A program made the position numbers and the translations under genes. Positions 10,096 to 19,477 of a stretch of DNA of 64,000 bases are shown here, in pieces. Position 1 is the first letter of the stretch. Every line of letters starts with the position of its first letter. The notes beneath the pieces are model-generated. The model was given only the letters and a program-made list of their open reading frames with translations, had not been told where the DNA came from and made no database searches. This DNA comes from Streptomyces sp. LX-29 (GTDB taxonomy: Bacteria > Actinomycetota > Actinomycetes > Streptomycetales > Streptomycetaceae), in contig NZ_CP089746.1 of assembly GCF_029541745.1 (NCBI RefSeq), forward strand, positions 5,341,559-5,405,558. Direction: 5' to 3'.

Positions 10096-10569
10096 CGATG
10101 CCTGCGTATCAGACGGAACACGAGACGGCAGCGCGGTGTTGTGCCAGGACCAGACCAAAGGCGACCTGCTGCGCTGTCGCGCGCCGATATATGGGATTAC
10201 GGAAAACCTGCTTGCCATGTTCTAACACGCACCGTCAACTCGCCGGCAAGGGTGGCCTGGACGTTTAGGGGGCGCCGGGCGCGGCTAGGGGGCTTTAGGG
10301 GAGTGCCGGGTATGGGCGACGAATCCAGCATTTTACGCCTCTGGCACCCCTGCGATAGCCAAGGCATACCCCCGCAATATCCGGTGTAACCGTGTACTCA
10401 CATAGCGGTTACTAGGGGTTGTGGCGCATGGATAAGGGCTCATAGCCTCGCGGCGTGAGCGCTTCGAATAGCTCTTTACCGGGCGGCCCCGATCGGGGGC
10501 GGTGACGGGGGAGAGGGCGGGCAAAGCGTCGAGGCATCGCGGCGACCACGGCAAGGTGCAGAACCACTC
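10096..10569. other. 474-bp divergent intergenic region
   Basis: No gene is seen. It separates the exporter genes (minus) from the thioesterase-ligase genes (plus) and is locally AT-rich for this genome (around 10190-10440). It holds the TAGGGG boxes listed separately and an imperfect inverted pair TAACCG (10387-10392) / CGGTTA (10406-10411). Promoters for both directions are expected here. Confidence 0.6.
10266..10418 (+). promoter_or_regulatory. Cluster of TAGGGG boxes, candidate activator sites
   Basis: Four copies of TAGGGG occur at 10266, 10286, 10296 and 10413, the first three at 20- and 10-bp spacing, so on one helical face. The complement CCCCTA occurs at 14627-14632 ahead of the monooxygenase gene. 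The sharing of a box by two promoters of the block suggests a common regulator, possibly the LAL protein at 14662. This is pattern evidence only. Confidence 0.35.
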
Positions 10570-10647
10570 ATGACGACATCGACCACCGGGACGACCGGCG
10601 CCACGAGCGCCGCCGTAGTCAACCGGCACCAGGGACGTACTCGTTGA
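10570..10647 (+). CDS. Possible 25-residue leader peptide ahead of the thioesterase
   Basis: ATG 10570 opens a 25-codon frame (MTTSTTGTTGATSAAVVNRH...) whose TGA (10645-10647) overlaps the TTG start of the thioesterase as TTGA. The Thr-rich peptide has no known relatives that I recognise. A coupled short frame could raise initiation at the weak TTG start. It may also be chance. Confidence 0.3.
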   Translation: MTTSTTGTTGATSAAVVNRHQGRTR

Positions 10648-11306
10648 GCCAGGTCAAGCCCGAAGATGTCGGCCTCATACGGATTCTGCAACCGGAGACC
10701 CCCAGTAGCTTCCGGCTGATCTGCTTCCCCGAGTCCACGGACTCCACCGCGTACTACCTCTCCCTCTCGGAGCTGTTGCTCCCCACCGTGGAGGTGCTCG
10801 TGGTGCAGTACCCGCCCGACATCGCCGCCGACCAGGAGGAACAGCTAGCCGACTCCGCTGAGTTGGCGGACCGGATCCACGAGGCGCTGGGGGAGTGGAC
10901 CGACCGCCCCGTGGCGCTCTTCGGCCACCGGGCCAGCGCGGCCCTGGCCTACCGGGTGGCCGAACGCCTGGAACGGGAGTCCGACTCGGCGGTGCTCACC
11001 CTGTTCGTCTCCGGCAGCAGCCCCCAACGGGACCCCGACCGGCGGGGCACGCCGCTGGGTCCGCCGGTGCTGGGCTGCCGCATCGTCGCGCTCGCCGGCG
11101 AGAGCGACCCCAAGACCCCGCTGCAGGGCGTACGGGCCTGGCGGCGGTGTACCCGCGGACGGTTCGACCTGGAGGTGTTCCCCGGGGCCCGCGGCTACCT
11201 CGATTCGAGCCGGAGAGAGGTCGTCAATCTGGTGCACGACCAGCTGCTCTCCCAGTCAACCCTCGATGCCGAGTGGGAAATCGGCGCCGCCCACGAGGGC
11301 GCCTAG
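10644..11306 (+). CDS. Degenerate type II thioesterase-like alpha/beta hydrolase
   Basis: A 220-residue protein from TTG 10644. The fold is that of type II thioesterases of polyketide and peptide clusters: RLICFPES at residues 24-31 (family RLVCFPHAG), then the elbow strand VALFGHRAS (90-98), and VFPGARGYL near 178-185. The elbow should read GHSxG; here the nucleophile Ser is Arg (position 96) and the final Gly is Ser. The motif that normally carries the catalytic His (GGHF) reads GARG, with Arg182. Normal editing hydrolysis is therefore unlikely; a binding or structural role, or decay, is inferred. It stands 63 bp before the CoA ligase. Confidence 0.75.
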   Translation: MSQVKPEDVGLIRILQPETPSSFRLICFPESTDSTAYYLSLSELLLPTVEVLVVQYPPDIAADQEEQLADSAELADRIHEALGEWTDRPVALFGHRASAALAYRVAERLERESDSAVLTLFVSGSSPQRDPDRRGTPLGPPVLGCRIVALAGESDPKTPLQGVRAWRRCTRGRFDLEVFPGARGYLDSSRREVVNLVHDQLLSQSTLDAEWEIGAAHEGA

Positions 11307-11369
11307 GGGCCGGCAAGGGTCCCGCGGCTGCCCGTACTCCACACAGAAGAAGAGGAAAGAGTACGACCG

Positions 11370-12782
11370 ATGACCGCGAAGATCTTTGCAGTCGACTCGG
11401 TGCAGACCCTCGCAGATTTCGAGCAGGACGCACTGCGTGTCGCCGATGTGATCCGTGAGCACGGGGTGGTCGCAGGCGACCGCGTCATCCTCAAGGCCGG
11501 CAACTCCGCCGCCTACGTGAGCGTGCTGTTCGCGCTGATGCACGTGGGCGCCTCCATCGTGCTGGTCGACCAGCAGGAGCACGTCGACGAGACCCGGCGC
11601 ATCGCGCTGCGCACCGGCACCAAGGTGGCTTTCGTCGACGACGACGCCCCGATCGACGACGACACCCCCGCCGTCAACCTCTACGAGCTGATCGCCCCCG
11701 CCGCCGGCCGCCCGCTCGCCCCCGGGCAGCGGCTGGACTTCGAGGCGTGGGGCGACCGACCCGACGGCCTGATCATGTGGACCTCCGGCTCCACCGGCCA
11801 GCCCAAGGGCGCCGTCAAGTCGGGCCGCAAGTTCCTGAAGAACCTGGAGCGCAACGCGGACCAGGTGGGGCACGTCGAGGACGACGTGCTGCTCCCGCTG
11901 CTCCCCTTCGCCCACCAGTACGGGCTGTCCATGGTGCTCATCGCCTGGATACGCCGGTGCTCGCTGGTCATCGCCCCGTACAAGCGGCTCGACCGAGCGG
12001 TGCAGATGGCCGGGCGGACCGGGGCCACCGTCATCGACGCCACCCCCGCCAGCTACCGCTCCATCCTCAACCTGGTCACCCGCAAGCCCGCGCTCCGCGC
12101 CCATCTGGAGCGGGTGCGGATGTTCTGCTCCGGCGCCGCACCACTGGACGGGGCGCTCTCCGACCGCTACGTCGACGAGTTCGGGCTGTCGCTGCTGGAC
12201 AGCTACGGCTCCACCGAGCTCGGCAACATCGCCTTCGCCACCCTGGACAACCCGGTCTCCTGCGGCCGCGCCATGGAGGGCATCAAGCTGCGCGTCGTGG
12301 ACGAGGACGGCGTGCCGGTGGCCGCCGGCGAGGCCGGGGAGATCGAGGTCGACACCCCGGACGCGCTGGAGGGCCACCTCGCCGAGGACGGCGGCATCGA
12401 CCCCTTCCCGTCCGGCTGGCAGCCCACCGGCGACCTCGGCTACCTGGACGAGGACGACAACCTCTTCGTCCTGGGGCGCAAGTTCGCCGTGGACCGCATG
12501 GGCTACACGCTCTACCCGGAGCTGATCGAGCGTAAGGCCGCCGTCGCGCGCATATCCGCCCGGATCGTCCCGCTGCCGGACGAGCGGCGCGGCACGCAGC
12601 TGGTCTTCTTCGTCGAGGACGAGGAGCTGCGGGAGACGCAGCACTGGCGCGACCGGCTGTGCGAGGTGCTGCCCGCCTACGAGCAGCCCAACCGGGTCGT
12701 CGTGCTGGAGTCGTTCCCGCTCAACCGCAACGGCAAGCCGGACAAGAAGCAGCTGGAGAAGCTGGCGCGGGAGTCCTCGTAG
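11370..12782 (+). CDS. AMP-forming acyl-CoA ligase (probable 4-guanidinobutyryl-CoA ligase)
   Basis: A 470-residue member of the ANL adenylating superfamily, at the short end for the family. The ATP motif MWTSGSTGQPKG is at ~136-147, YGSTELG at ~279-285, TGDLGYLDEDD at ~353-363 with GRK at 369-371, and the C-terminal lysine lies in NRNGKPDKK (~452-460). It activates a carboxylate as an acyl-AMP and passes it to CoA. With the arginine monooxygenase and discrete acyltransferase, 4-guanidinobutyrate is the most likely substrate. A GAGGAAAG element lies about 12 bp before the ATG. A perfect hairpin follows the gene. Confidence 0.8.
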   Translation: MTAKIFAVDSVQTLADFEQDALRVADVIREHGVVAGDRVILKAGNSAAYVSVLFALMHVGASIVLVDQQEHVDETRRIALRTGTKVAFVDDDAPIDDDTPAVNLYELIAPAAGRPLAPGQRLDFEAWGDRPDGLIMWTSGSTGQPKGAVKSGRKFLKNLERNADQVGHVEDDVLLPLLPFAHQYGLSMVLIAWIRRCSLVIAPYKRLDRAVQMAGRTGATVIDATPASYRSILNLVTRKPALRAHLERVRMFCSGAAPLDGALSDRYVDEFGLSLLDSYGSTELGNIAFATLDNPVSCGRAMEGIKLRVVDEDGVPVAAGEAGEIEVDTPDALEGHLAEDGGIDPFPSGWQPTGDLGYLDEDDNLFVLGRKFAVDRMGYTLYPELIERKAAVARISARIVPLPDERRGTQLVFFVEDEELRETQHWRDRLCEVLPAYEQPNRVVVLESFPLNRNGKPDKKQLEKLARESS

Positions 12783-12842
12783 CGGGACCGGAGCGACGGA
12801 CCGGGAAACGGTCCGGGAACGGACCCGGGCCCGGAGACGGTC

Positions 12843-12875
12843 GGAGCCGGTGGCGGATCACCCGCCACCGGCTCC
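12843..12875. terminator. Bidirectional hairpin between convergent genes
   Basis: A perfect 14-bp stem, GGAGCCGGTGGCGG (12843-12856) with CCGCCACCGGCTCC (12862-12875), and a 5-nt loop lie between the ends of the ligase (plus) and monooxygenase (minus) genes. There is no long T run, as is usual in Streptomyces, but the position between convergent genes supports termination of both. Confidence 0.7.
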
Positions 12876-12897
12876 TTCGTCATGGGCGCCAGGTGCG

Positions 12898-14559
12898 TCA
12901 GCCGTACGGAAGCTCCACCGGCGCCAGCTCGTGGAAGAGGTCGCCGGGGCCCGGGTTGTCGGGATGGGTCGCCCCGCCCAGGTGGTTCAGCACGCCCCAC
13001 ACCGCGTTGAGAGCCGTGGTCACCGCGCCCTCGGCGAAGCCCGCCGTCCAGGAGACGTCGTCGCCGCAGAGGAAGAAGCCGCGCTGCGCCGGCTCCATCT
13101 CCTCCTGCATGAACTGGGTGAACAGCCGCCGCTGGTAGCGGTACTGGCCGGGCAGATTGGACTTGAACGCGCCCATGAAGCGCGGCTCGGTCTCCCAGGT
13201 GACGGTCAGCGGCTCGGCGATCACATGGGAGCGGATGTCGACGTCCGGGTAGATCTCCGCCAGCCGGCTCAGCAGCACCTCCAGCCGCTCCTCGGCGGAG
13301 AGCGTGGCGACCTTCAGCGAGTCGTCGTTCCACGTGTACGACAGGCACATCACGCCCGGCCGGTCCGGGCCGTCGTCGAAGAGGTAGACCCCGCGCGGCA
13401 TGCGGTCGGTGAGCGTCATGCTCATCGCGTCCTCGCCGGTGGCCGGGTCGCGGTCCCGCCAGAACGGCCGGTCGACCAGCACGAACAGCTTGGACGCCCC
13501 CATGTAGTGGGTGCGCTCCACCGCCGTCCAGTGCTCGGCGGGCAACAGCGCGGGATCGCAGTCGACGCGGTTGAGCAGCGCCCACACGTGCGGACTGAAG
13601 ACGACCGCCGGAAAGTCGCGGGTGCGGCCGCTCTCGTCCGTGACGGATATGCCCTCGGTGGTCCGCCGCAGCCGGGTGACCGCCGGCAGCGGCCGGCCGT
13701 CGGGGTGCAGCGAGGCCAGCGAGGTGCCCGCCGGCCAGTGCGCCGGCCGCTCCGGCCGGTGCTCCCACAGCCCGCGCGGCACCTGCTGCGCTCCACCGTC
13801 GATGAGCTGGTGGTTGTCGTCCGCCTCGGTGAAGACGACGCGCAGGATCTCCAGCACCGAGTTGGGGAAGTCGGTGTCCCAGCCGCCGGTGCCGAAGCCG
13901 ACCTGCCCGAAGATCTCCCGGTGGCGGAAGGACTGGAAGGTGCCGGAGGTGGCCAGGAAGCCGTAGAAGGACTGGTCGTCGAAGTCCCGGACCAGCCGGT
14001 TCCAGATCGCCTTCAGCGTCTCCACGTCCCGCCGCTGGATGGCGTCGCGCACCGTGGAGAGCTCGGCGCGCTCCTGGAGGGCCTTCTCCCAGGCGTCGGC
14101 GACCTCCTGGTAGACCCCCGGGAGCTCGGCGGTGGTGCGCGCCCGGTGGCGGCCGCCGTTCAGGTCGATCAGGGTGCTCGGCGTGGCCGGCGCCAGCGGG
14201 TTGGGGAAGGGACGGGTGCGCAGGCCCAGCAGCTCGATGTAGTGGAACAACGAGCGCGCGGAGACGGGGAACCGCATGGCCCCCATCTCCGCCACGTATT
14301 CCGGATTCCCGGGAAAGGGAACCGAACGCATCCGCCCGCCCAGTTGCTCGGCCTCGTACAGCACCGGGCGCAGCCCCAGCCGCATGAGTTCGTACGCTGC
14401 CGTCAATCCGGCCATTCCGCCGCCGACCACCGCGACATCGGTGCCCGCCGCGCCGGGCGGCAGGGCACCGAGGCCGGCCGGATGGCGCAGCCAATTGTCG
14501 TAGGAGAACGGAAAGTCCGGCACGAGCATTGTCGTCGAAGCCGCGGTGGCTGACGTCAT
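12898..14559 (-). CDS. Flavin monoamine oxidase family protein, probable arginine 2-monooxygenase
   Basis: A 553-residue FAD protein. The start is put at ATG 14559 (MTSATAASTTMLVPDF), with GAGAGG 9-14 bp upstream; the frame extends to 14637. The dinucleotide fold VAVVGGGMAGLTAAYEL is at ~43-58, the GGRMR motif at ~74-78 and AEMGAMRFP at ~90-98. The last two are shared with the tryptophan, lysine and arginine 2-monooxygenases, which oxidatively decarboxylate the amino acid to the amide. The C-terminal FAD contact GDDVSWTAGFAEGAV is present. Expected reaction: L-arginine + O2 to 4-guanidinobutanamide, the first step to a guanidinobutyryl starter. No amidase for the next step is in the window. 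Lysine or another amino acid cannot be excluded. Confidence 0.75.
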   Translation of the reverse strand: MTSATAASTTMLVPDFPFSYDNWLRHPAGLGALPPGAAGTDVAVVGGGMAGLTAAYELMRLGLRPVLYEAEQLGGRMRSVPFPGNPEYVAEMGAMRFPVSARSLFHYIELLGLRTRPFPNPLAPATPSTLIDLNGGRHRARTTAELPGVYQEVADAWEKALQERAELSTVRDAIQRRDVETLKAIWNRLVRDFDDQSFYGFLATSGTFQSFRHREIFGQVGFGTGGWDTDFPNSVLEILRVVFTEADDNHQLIDGGAQQVPRGLWEHRPERPAHWPAGTSLASLHPDGRPLPAVTRLRRTTEGISVTDESGRTRDFPAVVFSPHVWALLNRVDCDPALLPAEHWTAVERTHYMGASKLFVLVDRPFWRDRDPATGEDAMSMTLTDRMPRGVYLFDDGPDRPGVMCLSYTWNDDSLKVATLSAEERLEVLLSRLAEIYPDVDIRSHVIAEPLTVTWETEPRFMGAFKSNLPGQYRYQRRLFTQFMQEEMEPAQRGFFLCGDDVSWTAGFAEGAVTTALNAVWGVLNHLGGATHPDNPGPGDLFHELAPVELPYG

Positions 14560-14661
14560 AGGAGAAACCTCTCGGGGGCGCGCCGAAGACGATCTCACGC
14601 TATTTACCGGTCGGTTGGGGCAACAACCCCTATTCACCCTTGCTGACGCGCCGTGAAGGGG

Positions 14662-17562
14662 TCATGCGGTGTGAGCCACATCGCACCCGAGGCTGGCCGG
14701 GAGGTCCTGCCGATGGGTGATGTTGATCTTCCGGTAGACCCGGGTCAGATGCTGCTCCACCGTACTGATCGTGATGAACAGCTTCGCCGCGATCTCCCGG
14801 TTGGTGTACCCGGACGCGGCCAGCGCGGCGACCCGGCGCTCCGCGTCGGAGAGGCTGGAGAAGCCGGCCACCGGCTCGCCCGCCGGTCCGGCCGCAGCGC
14901 TCGCGCCGTCCGCCGTGGCCGTACGACCGGGGGTGCGCTGGAGCGAGCGGGAGAGCTCCTCGGCGCCGCAGCCGTCCGCCAGCCGCCAGGCCCGGCGGGT
15001 CATCAGCCGGCTCTTGTCCGACTCCCCGAGCTGCTTGTACGCCTCGGCGAGCTGCGCCATCGTGCGCGCCATCCCGTACCAGCTGTCGCCGCTCTGCAGC
15101 AGGTCCAGCGCCTCCTTGAGCAGGGCGGGCTGCTCGGTGACCGGACGGGTCGCGGCCAGCACGCGCAGCGCCGAGCCGCGGGTGCGGGGGAGCGAGGGGT
15201 GCGCCAGGTCCAGCTGCTCCTGGGCCAGCCGGGCGGCCTTCTCCCGGTTGCCCAGCGCCAGCCAGGTCTCGGCCATGCCCAGCCGCCAGGGCACCACGGA
15301 GGGCGAGTCCAGCCCCCAGCCGGTCATCTTCTCCCCACAGGCGCGCAGGTCGGTGAGGGCCGCGTGGTGGCGCCCGGTCGCCAGCTGGTGCATGCCGCGG
15401 GCGTGCAGATAGTGCAGGCCGAACCGGGTCTGGAACAGCGCCTCGGGCACCGGGCGGGCCAGCAGTTCGCCGGCCGCGTCATGCTGGCCCATGGCGGTGC
15501 GCGCGTGGATCAGCACCGCCAGCGGCATGCCGACGACCACGCCCCAGCCGCGCGCCGGCAGCTGCTCCAGGGCGCCCTCCGCGTACCGCACCGCGTCGTT
15601 GAGCCGCCCACCGCGCAGTGCGATCTGGCCGCGGATGGCGCTGAAGCCGGCCAGCCACGCCTGGGTGGAGCAGCGCGCGGCCTCGGCCAGCACCCGGTCG
15701 CACCAGGTGGCGGCGGCGGTCAGCCGGTCCGCGTAGATCAGGGTGCGCAGCGCGGCGCGCAGCGCGTACGCCGTCCGCTCGCCCAGCCGGGTGCTCTCCA
15801 GCACGCGCTCGGCGGCCTGCACGGCCGACGCGTCGGCGCCGTCCTTCAGCACGCCCCGCAGCGCGGTCAGGGCGGCGATCCCGGGGGCCTCGGCGGCGCT
15901 GAGCGCGGGCCCCCGGCCCGGCACGTCCAGCCCCAGGTCCAGGGGGTGCCCCTCGCTCTCCGCGGTGCCCCACACCTCCTGGAAGCGGCGCAGCTCGGGC
16001 GTGCCGGGGTAGGTGCAGGACAGCGCGAGCCCGATGACGCGCAGCTCCGCGTCCAGCTCCGAGCCGGGGGTGTCCCCCAGGGTCTCGCTGACCTGACCGA
16101 TGGCGGCCGCCGCGTCGTCCAGCGAGCCGATGCGCATCAGCCCGACGGCGACCCGCAGGGTGTGCCGCGGGGGCAGCAGCCCCTCGCGGGCCGGCGCCGC
16201 GAGCGACTGGAGGCGCCGCACCTGGGTCAGCGGCTTGACCCGCCACAGGGCGTCGGCCAGGGTCGCCTGGATGATGAGCGACTCCTGCTCGTCGGTGCAG
16301 CAGCGCTTGGCCAGTTGCAGGCAGCGGACGGCGAACTCGGTGCGGTCCTCGGCGAGCGCCAGCCGGGCCGCCTCCCGCAGCACCTGCGGCACCCACTCCT
16401 CGTCCGGCGCCGCCGCCTCGTGGCTGAGCAGCTGCTGCGCCACCTCGGTGGGGTCGGCGTCCTCCTCGTGCAACAACTGCGCCGCCCTGCGGTGCAGCCG
16501 GCCGAGCTCCGCGCACGGCAGGTCGTCCAGCAGCACGGAGCGGACCTGCGGGTGCCGGAATCCGGTGCCCTGGAGGATGCCCAGCTCGCCGAGGGTGGCC
16601 ACGGACTGCCGTACGACGCGCTCCTCGACCCCGACCAGTCTGCTCAGCAGCTGCGGGGAGGTGGCGTCGCCGAGCAGCGCGACGCCGTGCGCGATCCGCA
16701 GCTCCTCGGCGCCGCCCCAGCGGTGCAGGCAGGACAACGTCGCCTGACGGAAGAGCTCGCCGATCAGCGGGCCGCCGGCGTCGTCCGCGTCGTTCACGTC
16801 GTCGGCGCTGTTCACGTGGCTCGCGTGGCTCACGTGGTTTTCGTACGGCCCGCGCCCGTGCGCGCGCCGGGACAGGTGGTCCTCCAGCAGGCCGCGCAGC
16901 AGCAGCGGGTTGCCGCCGGTGGCGGCGTGGAAGGCGGCGGCGTGCCGGCGCGCCTCCGCGACGCCGAGCTCCTCGGTCAGCAGCCGGCCGACGCCCGCGA
17001 GGCTGAGCGGACCCAGCCGCACCTGGCAGACCGGGCGCTGCTGGAGCAGCTCGTACAGCGCGGTGGAGGCGGTGGGGCCGCTGCGCGGGCGATGGGTGAC
17101 CAGGGTGGTCAGCGCGACGCCGCGGCAGCGGCGGACGGCGTACGCCAGGCACTGGAGCGACTGCGGGTCGGTGAACTGCACATCGTCGATGGCGATCAGC
17201 AGCGGGCCGGATGCGGCCAGTTCGGTGAGGGCGCGGTGGAAGCCCTGGAGCACGCCGAGCGGGGCCTGGCCCGGCTCGCCGAGCGCGGCGCCGTCGAGGT
17301 CGGGGCCGAGCAGCCGCGGAGGCACCCCGCGCAGCAACTGCTCCAGCACCGCGTACGGGAACTCCTGCTCCGAGGCACAGGCGACGGCGCTCAGCAGCCG
17401 GACGCCCCGTGCGACAGCGATGTCTGACACCTTGTTGAGCAGCTCGGTCTTGCCCGAGGCGACGGCGCCGCTGATGACACCGAGTCCCCCACCCGCTTCG
17501 TCAGGCCCCCCGGCAAAGAGCTGGGTGAGCCGAGCTATCTCCTCGTCGCGCTCCACCAACAC
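14662..17562 (-). CDS. LAL-type LuxR-family transcriptional regulator
   Basis: A 966-residue regulator of the large ATP-binding LuxR class. It has Walker A GAVASGKTE at residues 32-40, Walker B LLIAIDDVQF at 121-130, a long alpha-helical middle, and a C-terminal LuxR helix-turn-helix (LSDAERRVAALAASGYTNREI... STVEQHL) over the last ~65 residues. The start is GTG 17562 (MLVERDEE). Proteins of this class are usually pathway-specific activators of polyketide clusters. It faces the sulfotransferase across a 700-bp intergenic region and lies 100 bp upstream of the monooxygenase gene on the same strand. Confidence 0.9.
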   Translation of the reverse strand: MLVERDEEIARLTQLFAGGPDEAGGGLGVISGAVASGKTELLNKVSDIAVARGVRLLSAVACASEQEFPYAVLEQLLRGVPPRLLGPDLDGAALGEPGQAPLGVLQGFHRALTELAASGPLLIAIDDVQFTDPQSLQCLAYAVRRCRGVALTTLVTHRPRSGPTASTALYELLQQRPVCQVRLGPLSLAGVGRLLTEELGVAEARRHAAAFHAATGGNPLLLRGLLEDHLSRRAHGRGPYENHVSHASHVNSADDVNDADDAGGPLIGELFRQATLSCLHRWGGAEELRIAHGVALLGDATSPQLLSRLVGVEERVVRQSVATLGELGILQGTGFRHPQVRSVLLDDLPCAELGRLHRRAAQLLHEEDADPTEVAQQLLSHEAAAPDEEWVPQVLREAARLALAEDRTEFAVRCLQLAKRCCTDEQESLIIQATLADALWRVKPLTQVRRLQSLAAPAREGLLPPRHTLRVAVGLMRIGSLDDAAAAIGQVSETLGDTPGSELDAELRVIGLALSCTYPGTPELRRFQEVWGTAESEGHPLDLGLDVPGRGPALSAAEAPGIAALTALRGVLKDGADASAVQAAERVLESTRLGERTAYALRAALRTLIYADRLTAAATWCDRVLAEAARCSTQAWLAGFSAIRGQIALRGGRLNDAVRYAEGALEQLPARGWGVVVGMPLAVLIHARTAMGQHDAAGELLARPVPEALFQTRFGLHYLHARGMHQLATGRHHAALTDLRACGEKMTGWGLDSPSVVPWRLGMAETWLALGNREKAARLAQEQLDLAHPSLPRTRGSALRVLAATRPVTEQPALLKEALDLLQSGDSWYGMARTMAQLAEAYKQLGESDKSRLMTRRAWRLADGCGAEELSRSLQRTPGRTATADGASAAAGPAGEPVAGFSSLSDAERRVAALAASGYTNREIAAKLFITISTVEQHLTRVYRKINITHRQDLPASLGCDVAHTA

Positions 17563-18260
17563 CTGTGTGAACTCCTTCCCCCGATAAAGACTTTCCGGGG
17601 GTGGCGAAAGCGCCTGTGTGCATTAGCGCATTCCATTCGGTCGCCGAAACCCGAGTCCGAAGAATGCGTCACGCTCCCCCGCAAGAGAATTCCCCCGCGC
17701 TGTCGGGCCTACCCCCGACTCCTTCCGTTCTTGAACTGTGGTATGCGGTGGCATGACGCTCCAGGTCAAGAACGTCCGGCCGCCAACAGCAGGACACATG
17801 ACAGGTCGTGATGTTCAAACCTGTTGTCCCGAGGGGCAAGTGCGACTGTAGCAGTGTCCAGGAACGTCAAAGTAACGCCGTTGTGACCACCGGAGCGCGC
17901 GCCGGGGCGCGCGCTGGGTGGTCGTGCGCTGGTCACGGCGGTGCGGCCCAGGTCAGTAGGTGGTTGATTCCTTGACTACCTCAAGTGTTCTCAATTTCCC
18001 CACAGTTCCGCCGGATCGGAAAGGTTGGGCAAAATCCGACCGGTTTGCCGACCTCAAGGTTCATTACGGGGTCAACCGCTTGGCCGTGGATCGGGAGGTG
18101 GCCTGAACGCGTCAATGACTGATCTATGACTGACTTTGACTGGCCCCATACACAAGGCGCCTGCGGCACCTATTACGGTGGGGTTCGACTGCCGAATGGA
18201 TCGTCGCGCGGGAAGTCGTCACGACCCTTTGGCGCACCAAGCAAACGGGAGGAAGTCGGC
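17563..18260. other. 698-bp divergent intergenic region
   Basis: No convincing gene. It lies between the LAL regulator (minus) and the sulfotransferase (plus) and is less GC-rich than its surroundings. An inverted pair ACAGGT (17801-17806) / ACCTGT (17819-17824) with a 12-bp spacer could be an operator. The frame open from ATG 18126 is only an upstream extension of the sulfotransferase frame and lacks a good ribosome-binding site. Confidence 0.5.
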
Positions 18261-19310
18261 TTGCACACCGAGAAGTTGACCTTTGTCGTCGGTACCGGAC
18301 GTTGTGGCTCGACGGCGCTGTCCGCGGTGGTGAACCTCCACCCGGACGTGCTCAGCCTCAACGAGCTCTTCGCCAGCGTCACCGACCCGGCGGTGCTGAC
18401 CGAAGCGCCGCTGAGCGGGGAGGAGTTCTGGGGTTACCTGTCCCGGCCGAACCCGGCCAGCGACAGCATGATCCGCAACGGCGCCCCGCCCTCCGAGTTC
18501 CTCTACAACCGCCACCCGGAGTGGCGCTACTCCGCCGAGACCACCGGCATCCCCGCGATCAGCATGATGGTCCTGCCACATCTGACCGACGACCCCGACG
18601 GGTTGCTGGACGCGTTGGAGCCCGAGGTCAGGTCCTGGCCCACGCGACCCGTATCGCTCCAGTGGCACGCGCTGTTCGCCGCCCTGGCGGCGCGGTTCGG
18701 CACCACCGGCGCCGTCGTCGAGCGGTCCGGGCTCTCCCTGGGCAAGGTGGCGCAGCTACGCGCCCTCTTCCCGCAGGCGCGCTTCGTGCATCTGCACCGC
18801 GACGGCCCCGACTGCGCGCTGTCCATGAGCCGGCACGTCGCCTTCCGGATGCTCCCGATGCTGTGGGAGATGGCCCAGCGCTGCGGCCTGGAGTCCCCGC
18901 ACCAGTTGACCCCGGAGCACGCCGCCCAGCTTCCGCCGGACCTGGCCCCGCTGTTGACCGGCGCCTACGACCCCGCCCTCATCCTGGACCGGCCCATCCC
19001 GCTCGCCGTCTTCGGCGACATGTGGTCCCGCTGGATCGTCGACGGCGTGCGCAACCTGGGAGAGCTCCCGGCCGACATCCGCACCTCCCTCTCCTACGAG
19101 CACCTCCTGACGGAACCGCGCAAGGAGCTGACCCGGCTGGCCGAGTTCATCGGCGTCGAGGCGCATGCCGACTGGCTGGACTCCGCGTCCGCCCTCCTCG
19201 ACGGCGACGGCCGCCGCGGGTCCGCGCTCAAGCTGCCCCCGGCGGAGCTGGAGGCGCTGCGCGCGGCCTGTGCGGAGGGGACGGAGGCCCTGGCGGGTCG
19301 GGGCCTGTAA
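18261..19310 (+). CDS. PAPS-dependent sulfotransferase
   Basis: A 349-residue protein from TTG 18261, chosen because GGGAGGAAG sits 7-14 bp upstream; ATG 18126 would add 45 residues without family features. The 5'-phosphosulfate loop VGTGRCGSTALS is at residues ~10-21 and the 3'-phosphate site HRDGPDCALSMSRH at ~179-192. It transfers sulfate from PAPS to a hydroxyl. Its place beside the guanidinobutyrate-type starter genes fits sulfated linear polyol polyenes such as clethramycin and mediomycin. The link to that product class is inferred. Confidence 0.85.
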   Translation: MHTEKLTFVVGTGRCGSTALSAVVNLHPDVLSLNELFASVTDPAVLTEAPLSGEEFWGYLSRPNPASDSMIRNGAPPSEFLYNRHPEWRYSAETTGIPAISMMVLPHLTDDPDGLLDALEPEVRSWPTRPVSLQWHALFAALAARFGTTGAVVERSGLSLGKVAQLRALFPQARFVHLHRDGPDCALSMSRHVAFRMLPMLWEMAQRCGLESPHQLTPEHAAQLPPDLAPLLTGAYDPALILDRPIPLAVFGDMWSRWIVDGVRNLGELPADIRTSLSYEHLLTEPRKELTRLAEFIGVEAHADWLDSASALLDGDGRRGSALKLPPAELEALRAACAEGTEALAGRGL

Positions 19311-19477
19311 CCCCCTTCGTCCGCTTCGCCCCTGGCCCCGCGGCCGAGAGAGCTGTAGCGAAATACGTACGGCCGTCACCGAGTCATGACATCCGGTCCA
19401 TGGCGCCGGGTCCGGGGCATCCGGGGCGGCCTGTATGTCACGCAAGGCGCCGCGGAGGGGTCGACGGTGACGGGTGT

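Noticed and set aside
14653..17427. 924-codon plus-strand frame
   Set aside because: Antisense to the LAL regulator, Gln/Arg/Gly-rich with no motifs.
18126..18260. Sulfotransferase start at ATG 18126
   Set aside because: It lacks a ribosome-binding site, and the added 45 residues precede the normal family start; TTG 18261 has GGGAGGAAG at proper spacing.
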